Part shown: piece by piece, positions 16,989 through 27,800 of the stretch
Position numbering within the stretch: the stretch's first letter is position 1
Layout: each line of letters begins with the position of its first letter
Source of the DNA: Shewanella sairae
Lineage (GTDB): Bacteria; Pseudomonadota; Gammaproteobacteria; Enterobacterales; Shewanellaceae
DNA: 44,932 bases
Assembly: GCF_023283535.1 (NCBI RefSeq)
Contig: NZ_JAKILT010000045.1
Span: 1 to 44,932 of the forward strand
Reading direction: 5' to 3'
The notes under the pieces: generated by a model
Seen by the model: the letters and a program-made list of their open reading frames with translations, nothing else
Told to the model about the DNA's origin: nothing
The model's database searches: none
Program-made: the position numbers and the translations under genes

Positions 16989-19376
16989 AGATAGCTCTAC
17001 GTTAAGTATCTGCCATCCCTGCCCATACATTTGTTTAAGTTGCTTGCTTATATCGAGATGCTTCTTCCCCGCTTTATTACTTTTCATAGTCAATTGGACC
17101 TGCCGATTAGGTGGCGTAACAATATTGACTAGCATAGACAGCATGGATGCTTGCTCAGCAAAATCGGTTAAATCTCTTGGAAATGCACTGTTTAGACTGA
17201 CCTCACCTTTGGTTTTATCCTTAAAACTCAATTGAAGTGTTTCGCTACGTACAAGATTTGCTTCAAATCTGTCTAACTGTAAATTGCTAACCAGCGCCGC
17301 TTTACCACTGGTGCTTATTTTCCATGTTTTTTGTACACCGGAATCGTAAATAGCTAAAATGTGCGCTTCGCTAGGCATTTTTGCAGCCACTTCACCTAAC
17401 TGGGGAAGATTCACCATATCGGCGTAGCTAAGCCCGAATCCATACGGAAAAAGTGGTTGATAATTAGCGTCTTGATAATTTAAGTTGACTTGCTCAGGAC
17501 CGCTTGGCCAAGAAAACGACAGTTTCCCAGAAAAGTCATACTGTAATTGATTGTTGCTATCACGAAATAACACTTCAGCAATACCGGCACCTTCACTACC
17601 AGGCAGCCAGCTAGCCACAAACGCATCAGATGCATTCAGCTCAGCATTAACCCATAACGGACGCCCGCTAATAAAAACGGATACAGCCGGGATCCCTGCC
17701 GCTTTTAAACGCTTAAGTAAACTAAGATCCCGTTTATTTCCTCTTTGATACTCAAGGTTATCAAGATCGCCATATCCCTCTGCATAAGGCTCTTCACCAA
17801 ACACAACTACAGCAACATCGGGTTTTATCGCATAACGACCATTTTCGCTGAAAAACGCCTTACCACCAGCTTGATTCACTTGCGTTTTGATACCTGAAAA
17901 TATCGAGGTCGCACCAGGAAAATCACTATTTTGATTACCAGTCCCCTGCCAACTTAACGTCCAGCCCCCTGTCTGCTTCGAAATATTATTCGCGCCATCT
18001 CCAGCCACCATCACAATTTGATTTGCTGATAAAGGCAGTAAGTTATTATTATTTTTAAGCAAGACTAAAGATTCTCTCACTGCCTGCTTAGCCAGTTCTC
18101 TATGGCTCGCAGACCCAATAACATCACTTTTTCCTGCATTCGTTCTCATCGCAGGGCTTGGCTTAGTAAATAGTCCGGCACGTAGCTTAACCCTTAAAAT
18201 TCGGCTTACCGCATCATTGATTCTTGCGATAGGGATATCACCATTTTCAACTTGTTCTATTAAGTTGTTAAAAAGGGGCTTCCACGCCGCTGTCGGCACC
18301 ATATAAACATCCAACCCCGCATTTACTGCCTCAGGACAACTTTCAATCGAACAACCTGGAATTTGACCGTGACCATTCCAATCGCCAACGACAAAGCCAT
18401 CAAAGCCAAGACGTTGCTTTAAAACTTGGGTGAGTAAATAGTAGCTGCCATGAACCTTTTTCCCCTGCCAACTATTGAACGACGCCATAACCGTCTGCGC
18501 GCCCGCCGATAAGCCAGCAACATAGCCTTGCCCATGAATATCAAATAACAGCTGTTCCGCCACATCGGTATCACCTTGATCGATCCCCATAGTCGTTCCA
18601 CCATCACCAATAAAATGCTTGGTGGTGGCAATAACATGATCTTCGGTTAGAAAGTGGCTCCCGACCTGACCTTGGAGCCCGCTCACGATTGACGCTGCAT
18701 ACGACTTTACAACGTCAGGGTTTTCAGAGTAACTCTCATAAGTACGCCCCCACCTATCATCCCGAGCAACTGCAACAGTAGGAGCAAACACCCAATCGAT
18801 ACCAGTAGCACTCACCTCCTTTGCGGTTACTTGTGCAATTTGTTCTATCAGAGAAGGGTTATGGGCAGCTCCAAGGCCGATATTATGAGGAAATAGCGTC
18901 GCACCTATAACGTTATTATGGCCATGTACGGCATCAGTCCCCCACATGGTCGGGATAATTGCGCCATCTAACGAATCATCTATCGAGGCTTGATACATCG
19001 CATCAGCGAAAGAAACCCAATCACTAACGGCCGCGTACTTATCTTTATTAGGAAATGAACCGCCACCATTAAGGTATGAGCCAAAGCCATACTCACGCAT
19101 ATCATCAAGGGTAAAAGAACCAATCTCCGGCTGGATCATCTGCGCAACCTTCTGAGCTAACGTCATCTCAGCAATAAGTTCAGCAACTTGTTGCTCAATA
19201 TCATCACTAGGCTTCATATCCATAGATAACTGAGGCCAAACGGCATTAATCTCCTCAGAACTATCAGCAGGTTTTGAGGTTGTTGAGCAACCAAAGATAA
19301 CCATTAAAGAGATGAGCAATAAACGTTTGGCAGTATATGAGCTGATACTTAGCTTAGATAAAAAGGCGGTTAACAT
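16986..19376 (-). CDS. GH3 exo-beta-glucanase/beta-glucosidase, C-terminally frameshifted
   Basis: This glycoside hydrolase family 3 enzyme of the ExoP/CdxA-like group is predicted to release glucose from beta-1,3/1,4-glucan oligosaccharides. It has a lipoprotein signal (about 1-30, VIFGCS), the GH3 N-terminal barrel (about 55-400) with the nucleophile Asp in GFVVGDWNGHGQIPGC, substrate residues in KHFIGDGGT, and the GH3 C-terminal domain (about 430-640, LVLLKNNNNLLPL). The last part (about 670-796) begins an extra beta-sandwich that stops early. A one-base insertion near 16987 ends the protein at 796 residues instead of about 840. GGGAG lies 8 nt before the ATG. The GH16 gene follows, forming a laminarin-utilisation pair. 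The frameshift could be real or a sequencing error. Confidence 0.88.
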   Translation of the reverse strand: MLTAFLSKLSISSYTAKRLLLISLMVIFGCSTTSKPADSSEEINAVWPQLSMDMKPSDDIEQQVAELIAEMTLAQKVAQMIQPEIGSFTLDDMREYGFGSYLNGGGSFPNKDKYAAVSDWVSFADAMYQASIDDSLDGAIIPTMWGTDAVHGHNNVIGATLFPHNIGLGAAHNPSLIEQIAQVTAKEVSATGIDWVFAPTVAVARDDRWGRTYESYSENPDVVKSYAASIVSGLQGQVGSHFLTEDHVIATTKHFIGDGGTTMGIDQGDTDVAEQLLFDIHGQGYVAGLSAGAQTVMASFNSWQGKKVHGSYYLLTQVLKQRLGFDGFVVGDWNGHGQIPGCSIESCPEAVNAGLDVYMVPTAAWKPLFNNLIEQVENGDIPIARINDAVSRILRVKLRAGLFTKPSPAMRTNAGKSDVIGSASHRELAKQAVRESLVLLKNNNNLLPLSANQIVMVAGDGANNISKQTGGWTLSWQGTGNQNSDFPGATSIFSGIKTQVNQAGGKAFFSENGRYAIKPDVAVVVFGEEPYAEGYGDLDNLEYQRGNKRDLSLLKRLKAAGIPAVSVFISGRPLWVNAELNASDAFVASWLPGSEGAGIAEVLFRDSNNQLQYDFSGKLSFSWPSGPEQVNLNYQDANYQPLFPYGFGLSYADMVNLPQLGEVAAKMPSEAHILAIYDSGVQKTWKISTSGKAALVSNLQLDRFEANLVRSETLQLSFKDKTKGEVSLNSAFPRDLTDFAEQASMLSMLVNIVTPPNRQVQLTMKSNKAGKKHLDISKQLKQMYGQGWQILNVELS

Positions 19377-19713
19377 ACCAACACTCCCTGTAGATAGTTA
19401 ATAAAACAAATTTAGTATAAATACCCCCAAAATGGCTAACACTTCCTATATAAGCTACGGAAATACTGAGAAATATTTATCAATATTGTGCATTCAAAAA
19501 GACACTTAAATAAAAAGTAGAACAAACTAGACTAATTCGCATAAAAATACTGAATTTTCATCCACTTTTTAATTACCTATTGTAGATTTAATTGCTTTAA
19601 CATCATCACTTAGATATGTCACATTTTGTGCAAAATACCTATATAGCTTGGTTTGATGCTATCCGCCTGCAGTGAAATCCTCTAAAATGCGCGCAACGAC
19701 AAAAGGGATCATA
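19377..19713. other. Divergent GH3/Wzi intergenic region
   Basis: This gap of about 337 bp is AT-rich and lacks an ORF. An inverted repeat ATTTTG-TG-CAAAAT (19623-19636) lies about 80 bp upstream of the Wzi gene and could be an operator. No -24/-12 promoter is seen here. Confidence 0.4.
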
Positions 19714-21180
19714 ATGAAACTCAAATTTTTATCTGGTGTACTACTGTTTGTTTGTACACAGACGCAAGCAGCATGGTGGGTTGAGCCTACAGATTTGCCA
19801 CTGAGAGCTGATATTCAACTTTTATCTGATACAGGTGTCATTGTTCAGCCAATCACTACATACCCTTTAATGTGGGACGGCCTAAAGCAAGATATGGACA
19901 AGGCTGATCAAACTCAATTATCAAGCACACAACGCGATGCATTCGATAGAGTTAACCGAGCTTACGAGCAAGATCATCGCGGTATGAGTGCTAAAATAAA
20001 ACTTGCTGGCGGATCCGATACCACTCGCTTTATTGGCTTTGGTCAAGATTACCGAGATAAAGCCGAAGCAGAAGCCTCAGTTGAAGTCACCAAAGATTGG
20101 TTTAGCGGACGTTTATCAACGAGCTATCACTATGATCCAATTGATGGCAATAGTACTCGCTTAGATAATAGCTTTGCCGCAGTCATGCTAGGCAACTGGG
20201 TGGTCAGCGCTGGTGCGCAGCAGAAATACTGGGGACCTGGCTGGGATAGTGGCCTCATTCAAACCACGAATGCTAGGCCTATGCCAGGCATTACTTTTTC
20301 GCGCAATAATAGCCAAGCATTTGAAAGTAAGTGGCTAAACTGGATTGGCCCATGGACCTTTACTACGGCATTTAGCCAAATGGAAAGCGACCGTTATGTA
20401 CCAGAAACCAAGCATTGGGGCGCTCGCGGAACGTTAAGGCCTATCTCTAAGCTGGAGGTCGGCTTCTCATGGACCATGCAATGGGGTGGTGAAGGCTATG
20501 GCAATAGTTTAGGCGACTGGTGGGATGGCTTGTTTAACGGCGGCATGACCGAAGGAGATATTAAGAATGGCCAAGAAAATATGCTGGCCGGATACGATTT
20601 CCGTTGGTCAGATACAGCATTTGGGATCCCTTATGGTATTTACTATGAGCGCATTCATGAAGACTACCATAATGGCAAAAACAAACTGATCAACTCAGCC
20701 AATATGGGTGGTATTGATTTTGTTTTAGCAGACATAAATACTCGAGTATTTGTTGAGTACTCAGATACTCAAGTAGCCTGTGGCATAGATTCTAATGCCT
20801 ATAACTGTCTCTATGAGCATGGCTTCTACCAAAGCGGTTACCGTTATTACGGAAAAAGTTTAGGTAGTACCTATGACAATGACGCAACCACGTTCGTCGT
20901 TGGCGGTATAACCCAATTAGGTGGAGGCCAAAATATCACCAACAAGTTCCGTTGGTTAAGGCTCAACACCGATGGTACCGATACAGGACGCCCAGAGGGG
21001 GGCAACCCAGTATCACCAGGCGAATATGAACGTGTTTATCAATTTGACACTAGCTATCATAGACCATTCTACCAAGGCACATTAAAGGTAGGCGGCACAC
21101 TCGGTTACAGTCAATATATGACTTCTGGTGGTAATGACTGGGATAGTACGATTTATGCAGGCTGGGAACGTCGCTTTTAA
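19714..21180 (+). CDS. Wzi-family outer-membrane capsule assembly protein
   Basis: This is a Caps_assemb_Wzi family protein: an outer-membrane beta-barrel lectin that in E. coli attaches capsule to the cell surface. I use ATG 19714 (488 residues), because AAAGGG lies just upstream and a signal peptide follows (MKLKFLSGVLLFVCTQTQA, cleavage before AWW). The mature N-terminus has the family block WVEPTDLPLRADIQLLSDTGVI, then YWGPGWDSGLIQTTNARPMPGITFSRN. Alternating amphipathic strands run to a terminal aromatic YAGWERRF, typical of outer-membrane barrels. It is alone in its orientation with its own terminator. It may hold the polysaccharide of the nearby locus, but no shared promoter motif is seen. 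Confidence 0.88.
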   Translation: MKLKFLSGVLLFVCTQTQAAWWVEPTDLPLRADIQLLSDTGVIVQPITTYPLMWDGLKQDMDKADQTQLSSTQRDAFDRVNRAYEQDHRGMSAKIKLAGGSDTTRFIGFGQDYRDKAEAEASVEVTKDWFSGRLSTSYHYDPIDGNSTRLDNSFAAVMLGNWVVSAGAQQKYWGPGWDSGLIQTTNARPMPGITFSRNNSQAFESKWLNWIGPWTFTTAFSQMESDRYVPETKHWGARGTLRPISKLEVGFSWTMQWGGEGYGNSLGDWWDGLFNGGMTEGDIKNGQENMLAGYDFRWSDTAFGIPYGIYYERIHEDYHNGKNKLINSANMGGIDFVLADINTRVFVEYSDTQVACGIDSNAYNCLYEHGFYQSGYRYYGKSLGSTYDNDATTFVVGGITQLGGGQNITNKFRWLRLNTDGTDTGRPEGGNPVSPGEYERVYQFDTSYHRPFYQGTLKVGGTLGYSQYMTSGGNDWDSTIYAGWERRF

Positions 21181-21248
21181 GCCTGTACCCTTGTAGATAA
21201 GCATTAAGTTAGCCAAACTTTATCTCTATGGCTAACTAAGCCCTTAAA

Positions 21249-21279
21249 GGCAAAAGCACATAATGCTTTTGCCTTTTTT
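21249..21279 (+). terminator. Strong terminator between Wzi and the RmlD-like gene
   Basis: GGCAAAAGCA, loop CATAA and TGCTTTTGCC are followed by six T, giving a 10-bp perfect stem. The minus strand also carries a T-rich tail, so it can serve the convergent RmlD-like gene. A second hairpin (GTTAGCCA/TGGCTAAC, 21208-21236) lies just upstream without a U-tract. Confidence 0.9.
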
Positions 21280-21295
21280 ATTTAGCGTCTAATGA

Positions 21296-22387
21296 TTAAA
21301 ATTGCAGCATTGCCGCGAGTTGCTGTTGCCACGAAGCAACGAGTAAACTCGATTGATTAAGCTTAAGTTCTGCATATATTTTATCGCAGCATAACTCACT
21401 TCTTGGCGGTCGCTTCGCCAACTGGTTAACATGCAATGCTTGCCAGTTAGCACTCGAAATAGGCGCTATTGTGCATTGTTCTACTTGGCTGTTACCAATA
21501 TCGGGTTGCAGTTCAGATTGAATCTCACAGGCAAACTCAAACCAAGAGCAGCAACCTGCCGCAGCATAGTGGTACAGAGATGTCTTAGCACTCGTATCAG
21601 GCTTACGACAAAGCAGAAAAAGTACCACCGCCAATGCTTCTCCCCAAGTAGGCGATCCATGTTGATCCGCAACAACCGATAAATTCTGTTTTACGCTAAA
21701 GAATCGCTGCATCGTTTTAACAAAATTATTCCCCCAACAGCTATATAGCCAAGCAGTACGCACTATGGTGACATCTTTACCTAAAATATCACTCACCCAT
21801 TGCTCGCCCGACAATTTACTCAAACCATATTGAGACAACGGCTTAGGCTGACAAGCTTCCTTATAAGCCGTACTCGCCAGACCATCAAATACAAAATCAG
21901 TTGAAATGTGGAGCATTTTTATGCCTTGGGTACGGCACGCATTAGCAATTAACTTGGGACCTGTCACATTCAGCTCAAATGCCAACAGCCTATCAACTTC
22001 TGCAGCATCAACCGCGGTGAAGGCAGCGCAATTGATGACAATATCAGGTGAAAAAACATTAAAAGCGCGCTCAACTTCGCTGTTATCGCAAATATTAAGC
22101 TCTTGCCTAGAAAGCAAAATCACCTCATCATCATGACTTAAACAAACGATGAGTTCCGGTAATAACTCGATTAAAGCATCTTGAGCCATTGGGTTTGCAA
22201 ACGCTGCGCTAAAATCCTCGCTATATCCACTTGGTTTCGTCCAGTCTTTTGCAAAATCCGTCGATCGAACGTCATTTTTTAGCTTGTCGAGATCCTTTGG
22301 AAAATACACGTTCGCATGAGCGCTAACTGCAACCAAAGCCAATGACTGCGCAAGTTGACCTTTAGCGCCAGTTATCAATATGCGCAC
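21296..22387 (-). CDS. RmlD-like dTDP-4-dehydrorhamnose reductase family protein
   Basis: This SDR-family sugar-nucleotide reductase resembles RmlD, which makes dTDP-L-rhamnose. Rossmann start [15 protein letters not shown] (residues 1-15), [13 protein letters not shown] (about 125-137), [10 protein letters not shown], and the active-site YGLSK (about 188-192) are visible. At 363 residues it is about 65 longer than usual: residues about 20-85 form an insertion between the first strand and the LDI-like block (RQELNICD). The third glycine of the usual motif is Ala (QLA). The start is GTG, preceded by GAGGGTGA, overlapping the PHP gene by 13 bp. No rmlA, B or C is in the window, so substrate is uncertain. 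Confidence 0.8.
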   Translation of the reverse strand: MRILITGAKGQLAQSLALVAVSAHANVYFPKDLDKLKNDVRSTDFAKDWTKPSGYSEDFSAAFANPMAQDALIELLPELIVCLSHDDEVILLSRQELNICDNSEVERAFNVFSPDIVINCAAFTAVDAAEVDRLLAFELNVTGPKLIANACRTQGIKMLHISTDFVFDGLASTAYKEACQPKPLSQYGLSKLSGEQWVSDILGKDVTIVRTAWLYSCWGNNFVKTMQRFFSVKQNLSVVADQHGSPTWGEALAVVLFLLCRKPDTSAKTSLYHYAAAGCCSWFEFACEIQSELQPDIGNSQVEQCTIAPISSANWQALHVNQLAKRPPRSELCCDKIYAELKLNQSSLLVASWQQQLAAMLQF

Positions 22388-23142
22388 GATAAGTCACCCT
22401 CAATAACCGCCGAATATTCATCCATCGCGCCATGACCTCTAGATGATAAAAAGGCAAGCAAGGCTTCAGGGGAACGATTTAGCAAACGTTCAATTGGAAA
22501 GTTAGCTTGTGCAATAATTTTCTCTGCCTCAGTAAAATCACCTAGGCTATATGCGATATGTGAATCAGAGCCCATGACTAATAAGCCACCCGCTTCTTTC
22601 ACCGCTAGCGCGATAGCCAAGCAATTATGCTCACTGCCTTTTCTAGAAGCTAAGAATGATGAATTATTGATTTCAAGCGCAACATTATGCTCCGCAGCGG
22701 CAGCCGCCACCGCCTTGATATCGATAGGGTAAGCTGGATTGCCAGGATGCGTAATAATGTCGACCTTACCACTCTTAATACTGTTCACCATTGCAAGCGT
22801 GTGGCTTGCCATATCCGATGGAGCTAAAACAGGTTGATGAAAACCGGCGAGTACGATATCCAACTGAGCAAGATAATCCCCAAAAAAGTCAATTTCTCCG
22901 GTCTCATTTTTTATATTAGCTTCAATTCCTCTTAGTATGCCGACTCCATCAACAATCCGAGGGACAACTCTAAGGTTAACGAAATGCCAAAAGTGCGGCG
23001 CATCAGCCATATCTGGACCATGATCGGTTGTGGCAAACAGCTTCAACCCTTTTTGTTTTGCCATCACAATATATTCTTGCAGTGTACTGTAAGCGTGAGT
23101 TGAAGCTACGGTATGAGTATGGGTATCAACAAGGTATTTCAT
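22375..23142 (-). CDS. PHP-domain phosphatase, YcdX family
   Basis: This trinuclear-zinc PHP-family phosphoesterase of the YcdX group is cytosolic, with an uncertain physiological substrate. Metal ligands are visible in [10 protein letters not shown] (about 4-13), [41 protein letters not shown] and GSDSH. The order and spacing match E. coli YcdX. I choose ATG 23142 (255 residues), with GAG 7 nt upstream; the TTG at 23160 is an unsupported extension. It overlaps the RmlD-like gene and is separated from the regulator upstream by a terminator. Confidence 0.88.
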   Translation of the reverse strand: MKYLVDTHTHTVASTHAYSTLQEYIVMAKQKGLKLFATTDHGPDMADAPHFWHFVNLRVVPRIVDGVGILRGIEANIKNETGEIDFFGDYLAQLDIVLAGFHQPVLAPSDMASHTLAMVNSIKSGKVDIITHPGNPAYPIDIKAVAAAAAEHNVALEINNSSFLASRKGSEHNCLAIALAVKEAGGLLVMGSDSHIAYSLGDFTEAEKIIAQANFPIERLLNRSPEALLAFLSSRGHGAMDEYSAVIEGDLSCAY

Positions 23143-23165
23143 AGTTATCTCATTGCTCAAAACAA

Positions 23166-23194
23166 AAAAGAGTAGACAATAAGTCTACTCTTTT
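23166..23194. terminator. Terminator of the LuxO/SypG-type gene
   Basis: AAAAGAGTAGAC, loop AATAA and GTCTACTCTTTT form a 12-bp perfect stem. On the minus strand it ends in a run of T, about 50 bp after the regulator's stop. It is symmetrical and so works in either direction. Confidence 0.88.
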
Positions 23195-23245
23195 CGCTTA
23201 GATAGCTCTATCTCTAAAAACAATGCCAATAACTTAGCAGCCTTA

Positions 23246-24754
23246 TCATGAGTGGCTTAAACTGCTCTGCAACTCTTCCCAGGTTTGGCGCTTACGGTAA
23301 ATGGTGGATGCACTAATATCGAGTAATGCTGCGGCCTTGGGAACGTTGCCATCGCATAATGCTATCGCTTTTTCGATGGTCCGTTTTTCCGAAAGCCATA
23401 AAGGTTCAATCGAATCATCGTCCACTTTAACAGCATGCTGAGGAGCTACATCTTCTGTATCTGCTAAGGCAGCGACCTGACCTATTTCTCCTATAAATGC
23501 CTTGGTGTCTATAGCTTGTGCACTCACATCTTCAGCTCGTTGATAATGTTTTGGCTTATTGCTGACTGGCGACTGTGAATTCAATTGAATCGGTAGCATA
23601 TCAAGCTCTACCGTATCACTATCATTAAGAACGACTATTTGACGAACGACATTCTGCAACTGACGTACATTTCCCGGCCATGAGTATGATTTAAGGCATT
23701 GCTTTGCCTCCGGGCTAAAGCATTTAAATTTCTTACCTTCTTCCTTGTTATATTCTTTAAGTAAAGTAGAAGCTAACAATAAAATGTCTTTATCCCGAGT
23801 CCTCAAAGGAGGCAGCTCAATCGGAATAACATGCAAACGATAAAACAGATCTTCTCTAAAACGCCCGGCTTTAACTTCATCCCAAGGGATCCGGTTAGTC
23901 GCACTCACAAAACGTACATCAACCTTTTCCTCTTTGGTCCCGCCAACTCGCTGAAACACACCCGTTTGAATAAAGCGCAATAACTTGCTTTGCAACTCAA
24001 GGTCCATTTCACATATTTCATCAAGGAATAAAGTGCCATTGTGGGCACGAGTCGCAGCCCCATCTCTGTTAGCTATCGCGCCAGTAAATGCCCCTTTGGT
24101 ATGACCGAATATTTCACTTTCAATCAAATCTTTAGGAATAGAAGCACAATTAAGTGCCACAAAAGGTCCATCACAACGGCTCCCCGCATGGTGAATCGCA
24201 TTGGCGCAAACTTCTTTACCTGTGCCGCTCTCACCAATAATAAACGCTGACGCTTTGCTATTCGCCACACAATCTATCGTTTTATAAACAGTCTGCATGG
24301 CTAATGATTCACCAATAAATCCCATAAAATTAGGCTTTGGCAGACTGCTTTCATACTTGGCGACAAGGCTTACTAGCTGACGTTGTTTTAATGCATTGCG
24401 AACGGTAATAGAAAGACGTTTAGCGTAAAACGGTTTAACTAAAAAATCAAAAGCGCCAGAGCGCATAGCGTCGACAGCGATATCAATCGTGCCATGAGCA
24501 GTGATCATGATGACTGTAATATCGGGGTAGCTTTGTTGTACGGTTTCTAAAATATCCATACCGGACATATCAGGAAGTTGGATATCAAGCACCAGCAAGT
24601 CGGGTTGCCACTGCTTAAGTTCATTTAACGCATCCTCGCCGTGGTTAACATGAGTCACTCGAGCACCATCGGCACGTAAATATTCAGTATATAAGGCCCC
24701 AAGAGACATACTGTCTTCTACAAGTAATGTAGTAAAGGTGCTTGCTATATCCAT
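23246..24754 (-). CDS. LuxO/SypG-type sigma-54 response regulator
   Basis: This 502-residue NtrC-class activator has a receiver domain (about 9-125, phospho-acceptor Asp in DLLVLDIQLPDMSG, Lys in FLVKPF), an AAA+ domain (about 145-375; Walker A GESGTGKE, the sigma-54 loop GAFTGA, Walker B GTLFLDE, FREDLFYR) and a Fis-type HTH (about 455-490, NVPKAAALLDISASTIYRKRQ). The AAA+ stretch FIGESLAMQTVYKTIDCVANSKAS follows Vibrio LuxO very closely; SypG of V. fischeri is in the same subgroup. A linker of about 45 residues (395-440) makes it longer than LuxO. Next to a hybrid kinase and a polysaccharide locus with -24/-12 promoters, it is the likely activator of that locus. Confidence 0.93.
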   Translation of the reverse strand: MDIASTFTTLLVEDSMSLGALYTEYLRADGARVTHVNHGEDALNELKQWQPDLLVLDIQLPDMSGMDILETVQQSYPDITVIMITAHGTIDIAVDAMRSGAFDFLVKPFYAKRLSITVRNALKQRQLVSLVAKYESSLPKPNFMGFIGESLAMQTVYKTIDCVANSKASAFIIGESGTGKEVCANAIHHAGSRCDGPFVALNCASIPKDLIESEIFGHTKGAFTGAIANRDGAATRAHNGTLFLDEICEMDLELQSKLLRFIQTGVFQRVGGTKEEKVDVRFVSATNRIPWDEVKAGRFREDLFYRLHVIPIELPPLRTRDKDILLLASTLLKEYNKEEGKKFKCFSPEAKQCLKSYSWPGNVRQLQNVVRQIVVLNDSDTVELDMLPIQLNSQSPVSNKPKHYQRAEDVSAQAIDTKAFIGEIGQVAALADTEDVAPQHAVKVDDDSIEPLWLSEKRTIEKAIALCDGNVPKAAALLDISASTIYRKRQTWEELQSSLSHS

Positions 24755-24857
24755 ATAAACCAGCCTATATATAAAATAAATCGTTAAAATACAACAAACT
24801 AAACATTTACTCGCCGTTATATCCTAGTAAGAAATGCTTTGTTAACATCCAAAATAT

Positions 24858-24879
24858 TAAAACACTCGCTCAAAGAGTG
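24858..24879 (-). terminator. Hairpin overlapping the kinase stop codon
   Basis: On the minus strand CACTC, loop TTTGAGC and GAGTG are followed by TTTTAATATTTT. It overlaps the kinase stop and lies 115 bp before the regulator start, so the regulator may be partly uncoupled from kinase transcription. The stem is only 5 bp plus flanking A/T pairs. Confidence 0.45.
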
Positions 24880-27800
24880 AGTTTTAATCGTAGCCTAAAC
24901 TCAGCCAAGGTTTGCTCACCAATATCTATCATCTCATTCAACTGCTTGGCGACTTGAGGTTCATCTTTTACTTTCGCACTCTGCTCTAGATTTTGTGCAG
25001 CAACAGATAGAGCCTCAGCCCCAAAACTACCTGCACTACTCTTTAGTGTATGAGCCTGTATGTCAATTTCAGAAAAATCCAACTCACTTCCATTTTGATA
25101 TGACGCAGCTATTTGCTTTAATAATTGCAACCGCTCACTCGCCTCAGTTAAAAACACACCGAACATCCTCGCCATAGCATCTTCACCTAGGGTATGGCTT
25201 AGCTCATCTAGCGTCGACTCATCAATAATACTCATCATTTCATTATTATCTCCGGTGCCAACTCCTAGGGTTAAACAACTAGGTTCTTTATATTCGACGG
25301 GTTGAGTTGTAGCCAATTGACTAACCATTGTATCTTTACTTTCAAGGTCTACTACAAGTATTTCTTCGCTCAACTCTGCACCAACTGCTGACTTTACTAT
25401 AGCCCCTTGGTCAACAAAAACAATCCACTTATTAACAACATGAGCCAAAACCTCGCGATTAACAGGTTTTGGCACAAAATCTTTCATTCCGGCATTCATG
25501 CACAGCTCTACATCTTCTTTTTGCACATTTGCCGTCATCGCGACGATTACTTGATCTGGATTTCGCTGTAATATTTTCTGTGTTGCTTCAATACCATCCA
25601 TCTCAGGCATTCTCATGTCCATCAAGATGAGCCCGTAATGACATTTACTTGCCATGTCTACAGCTTCAACACCATTATTCGCGATTTCTACCCTAAAGCC
25701 TGCTTTGGTTAACAGTGCACTGGCAACAATTTGGTTAGCAGGACTGTCTTCAGCCAATAAAATAGGTAGGTGAACTTGGTTGTTTGCAAGCTCGATGGGC
25801 TGGCAGCGGACATCTTCAACTTCAAGCTCCCGATCACCACTCAGCACGCTCAACATCATGTCTCGGCTCAGAGGCTTATTGACAACCTGCTCTATAGCTA
25901 CCTCACGCAATAATCTTGCCGCCTCAGGCACAACAACCGTCATTAGGGCTGCCATTAACCCTTGTTCACACAAAAAGTCTTGCTTGAGACTCGTTGCCTG
26001 CTGCTCGTTCAAATCAAACAAACAATGTTCATCAATCATAATTAGATTAAACTGGTCCTGATTTTTTAGGGTACTAAAAACGCTTTTAATACTATCAACA
26101 GCAACAACCGAAACCCCATATTGACGATACTGCTTTTGTGCTAACTGACGATAAATATCATTCGGGTGCACCAGCAAAACCCTAGAATTGGGTGGAACCT
26201 TAACATCTCTAGTTTTGGCATTCTTATCTAGCTTAAGAACTACATCAAAACAAAAACAACTGCCGACGCCCTGCTCACTATCAACACTTATTTGTCCTCC
26301 CATTTGTTGAATCAGCTCAGAGCAAATCGCTAGGCCAAGACCTGTACCACTGTAATGAGTATTATGCGTATCATGCACTTGGCTAAACTCTTCAAATAAT
26401 GTTGACTGCGCTTCTTCGGTAATGCCTATCCCTTGATCCGACACTTTACAACATAGCCTAGCTTCAGCCGAAACCGCTGCTGGTAACCACATCTCAATAG
26501 CGACACAGCCACCAGAGGAGAACTTAATCGCATTATCGATTAGGTTGTGCAGAACCTGCCTTACCCTTTGCCCATCGCCAATCAAACTTTCTGGCACATT
26601 TGGGTTAATACAAATAGCTAATACAACCCCTTTGTCTTGTGCTTTTGCAGAAAGAACCTGTAAAACTTGGGCAGCGAGTTTGGCCGGAGAAAATGCGCTT
26701 TCTTCCAGCACCATTTGTCCCGCTTCAATTTTAGAGAAATCTAAAATATCATTAATAGTACTTAATAGTGCTGTCCCAGCTTCCTTAGCTGTGTTGGCGT
26801 AAATCCTCTGCTCTTTATTCAAACTCGAGTCCAATATTAAATCGACACTGCCTAAAACAGCATTCAACGGACTGCGGATCTCATGACTCATAGTCGCTAA
26901 AAATCGAGATTTCGCTTCACTTCCTTGCTCTGCCTGCTCTTTGGCAAGTTTCAGCTGTGATTCGTATTCTATTCGACGTGAAATATCTCGAATAAAAGCC
27001 GTTAATAGCATCTCCTGCCCGAGTTGCACTGGAATAAGGGTCAGCTCAATAGAGACGAGTTCGCCGTCTGAACGTACCGCATTCATCTGGGTTGAATGCT
27101 TAATAGCAGAACCTTGGCCTGTTGCAATATACTCTTTCAGGATATTCAAAAAAAGCTGTCGGTCCTTGCCTTGAAAAAGGGTACTCGCTATTGAATAACC
27201 TACCATCTGACGAATACCTAGCTTAAATAGCAAGCATGCAGAATCGTTTGCTTCTTGAATGTTTCCATTAGTATCAATTGTAATAAGCGCATCTTTGCTG
27301 CCTTCCAAAGTTGCCAATAAAATAGACTCGGTTCTCTGGGCGGCAACTTGAGCACGCTTCAAATCACTGACATCTTTCACTAATCCTAAAAATAGCACCT
27401 CGTCATCGATACGCATTTTTGAAATAGATAATTCAATAGAGAAAAGGCTACCGTCTTTTTTCTTCGCAACTAACTCCCGGCCTTTACCTATAATCTTAGC
27501 TTCACCTCCTTGTAGATAATGTCGAATATACTCATCATGCATGTACTGATCGTGCGGCGGCATTAACATTGATACATTATAGCCAATGAGCTCTGATGAG
27601 CGATAACCGAACAAACAACTCACAGCAGGATTGACTTGCTCTATTACTCCCTGAGTATTAACAATAAAAAAGCCATCTACAGCCGTTTGTAAAATCGCAT
27701 TTAAGCGAATATTGGCACTTTCTAGCGCTTGGTTTTTATCGGCGACCTTTTTTACCATTTGGTTAAAAGCCTCCATTGTTTCACCTATTTCATCATCGCT

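Noticed and set aside
23246..24754. Canonical quorum-sensing LuxO
   Set aside because: No luxU, no Qrr-like small RNA and no luxP/luxQ pair are seen; the context is a polysaccharide locus with -24/-12 promoters.
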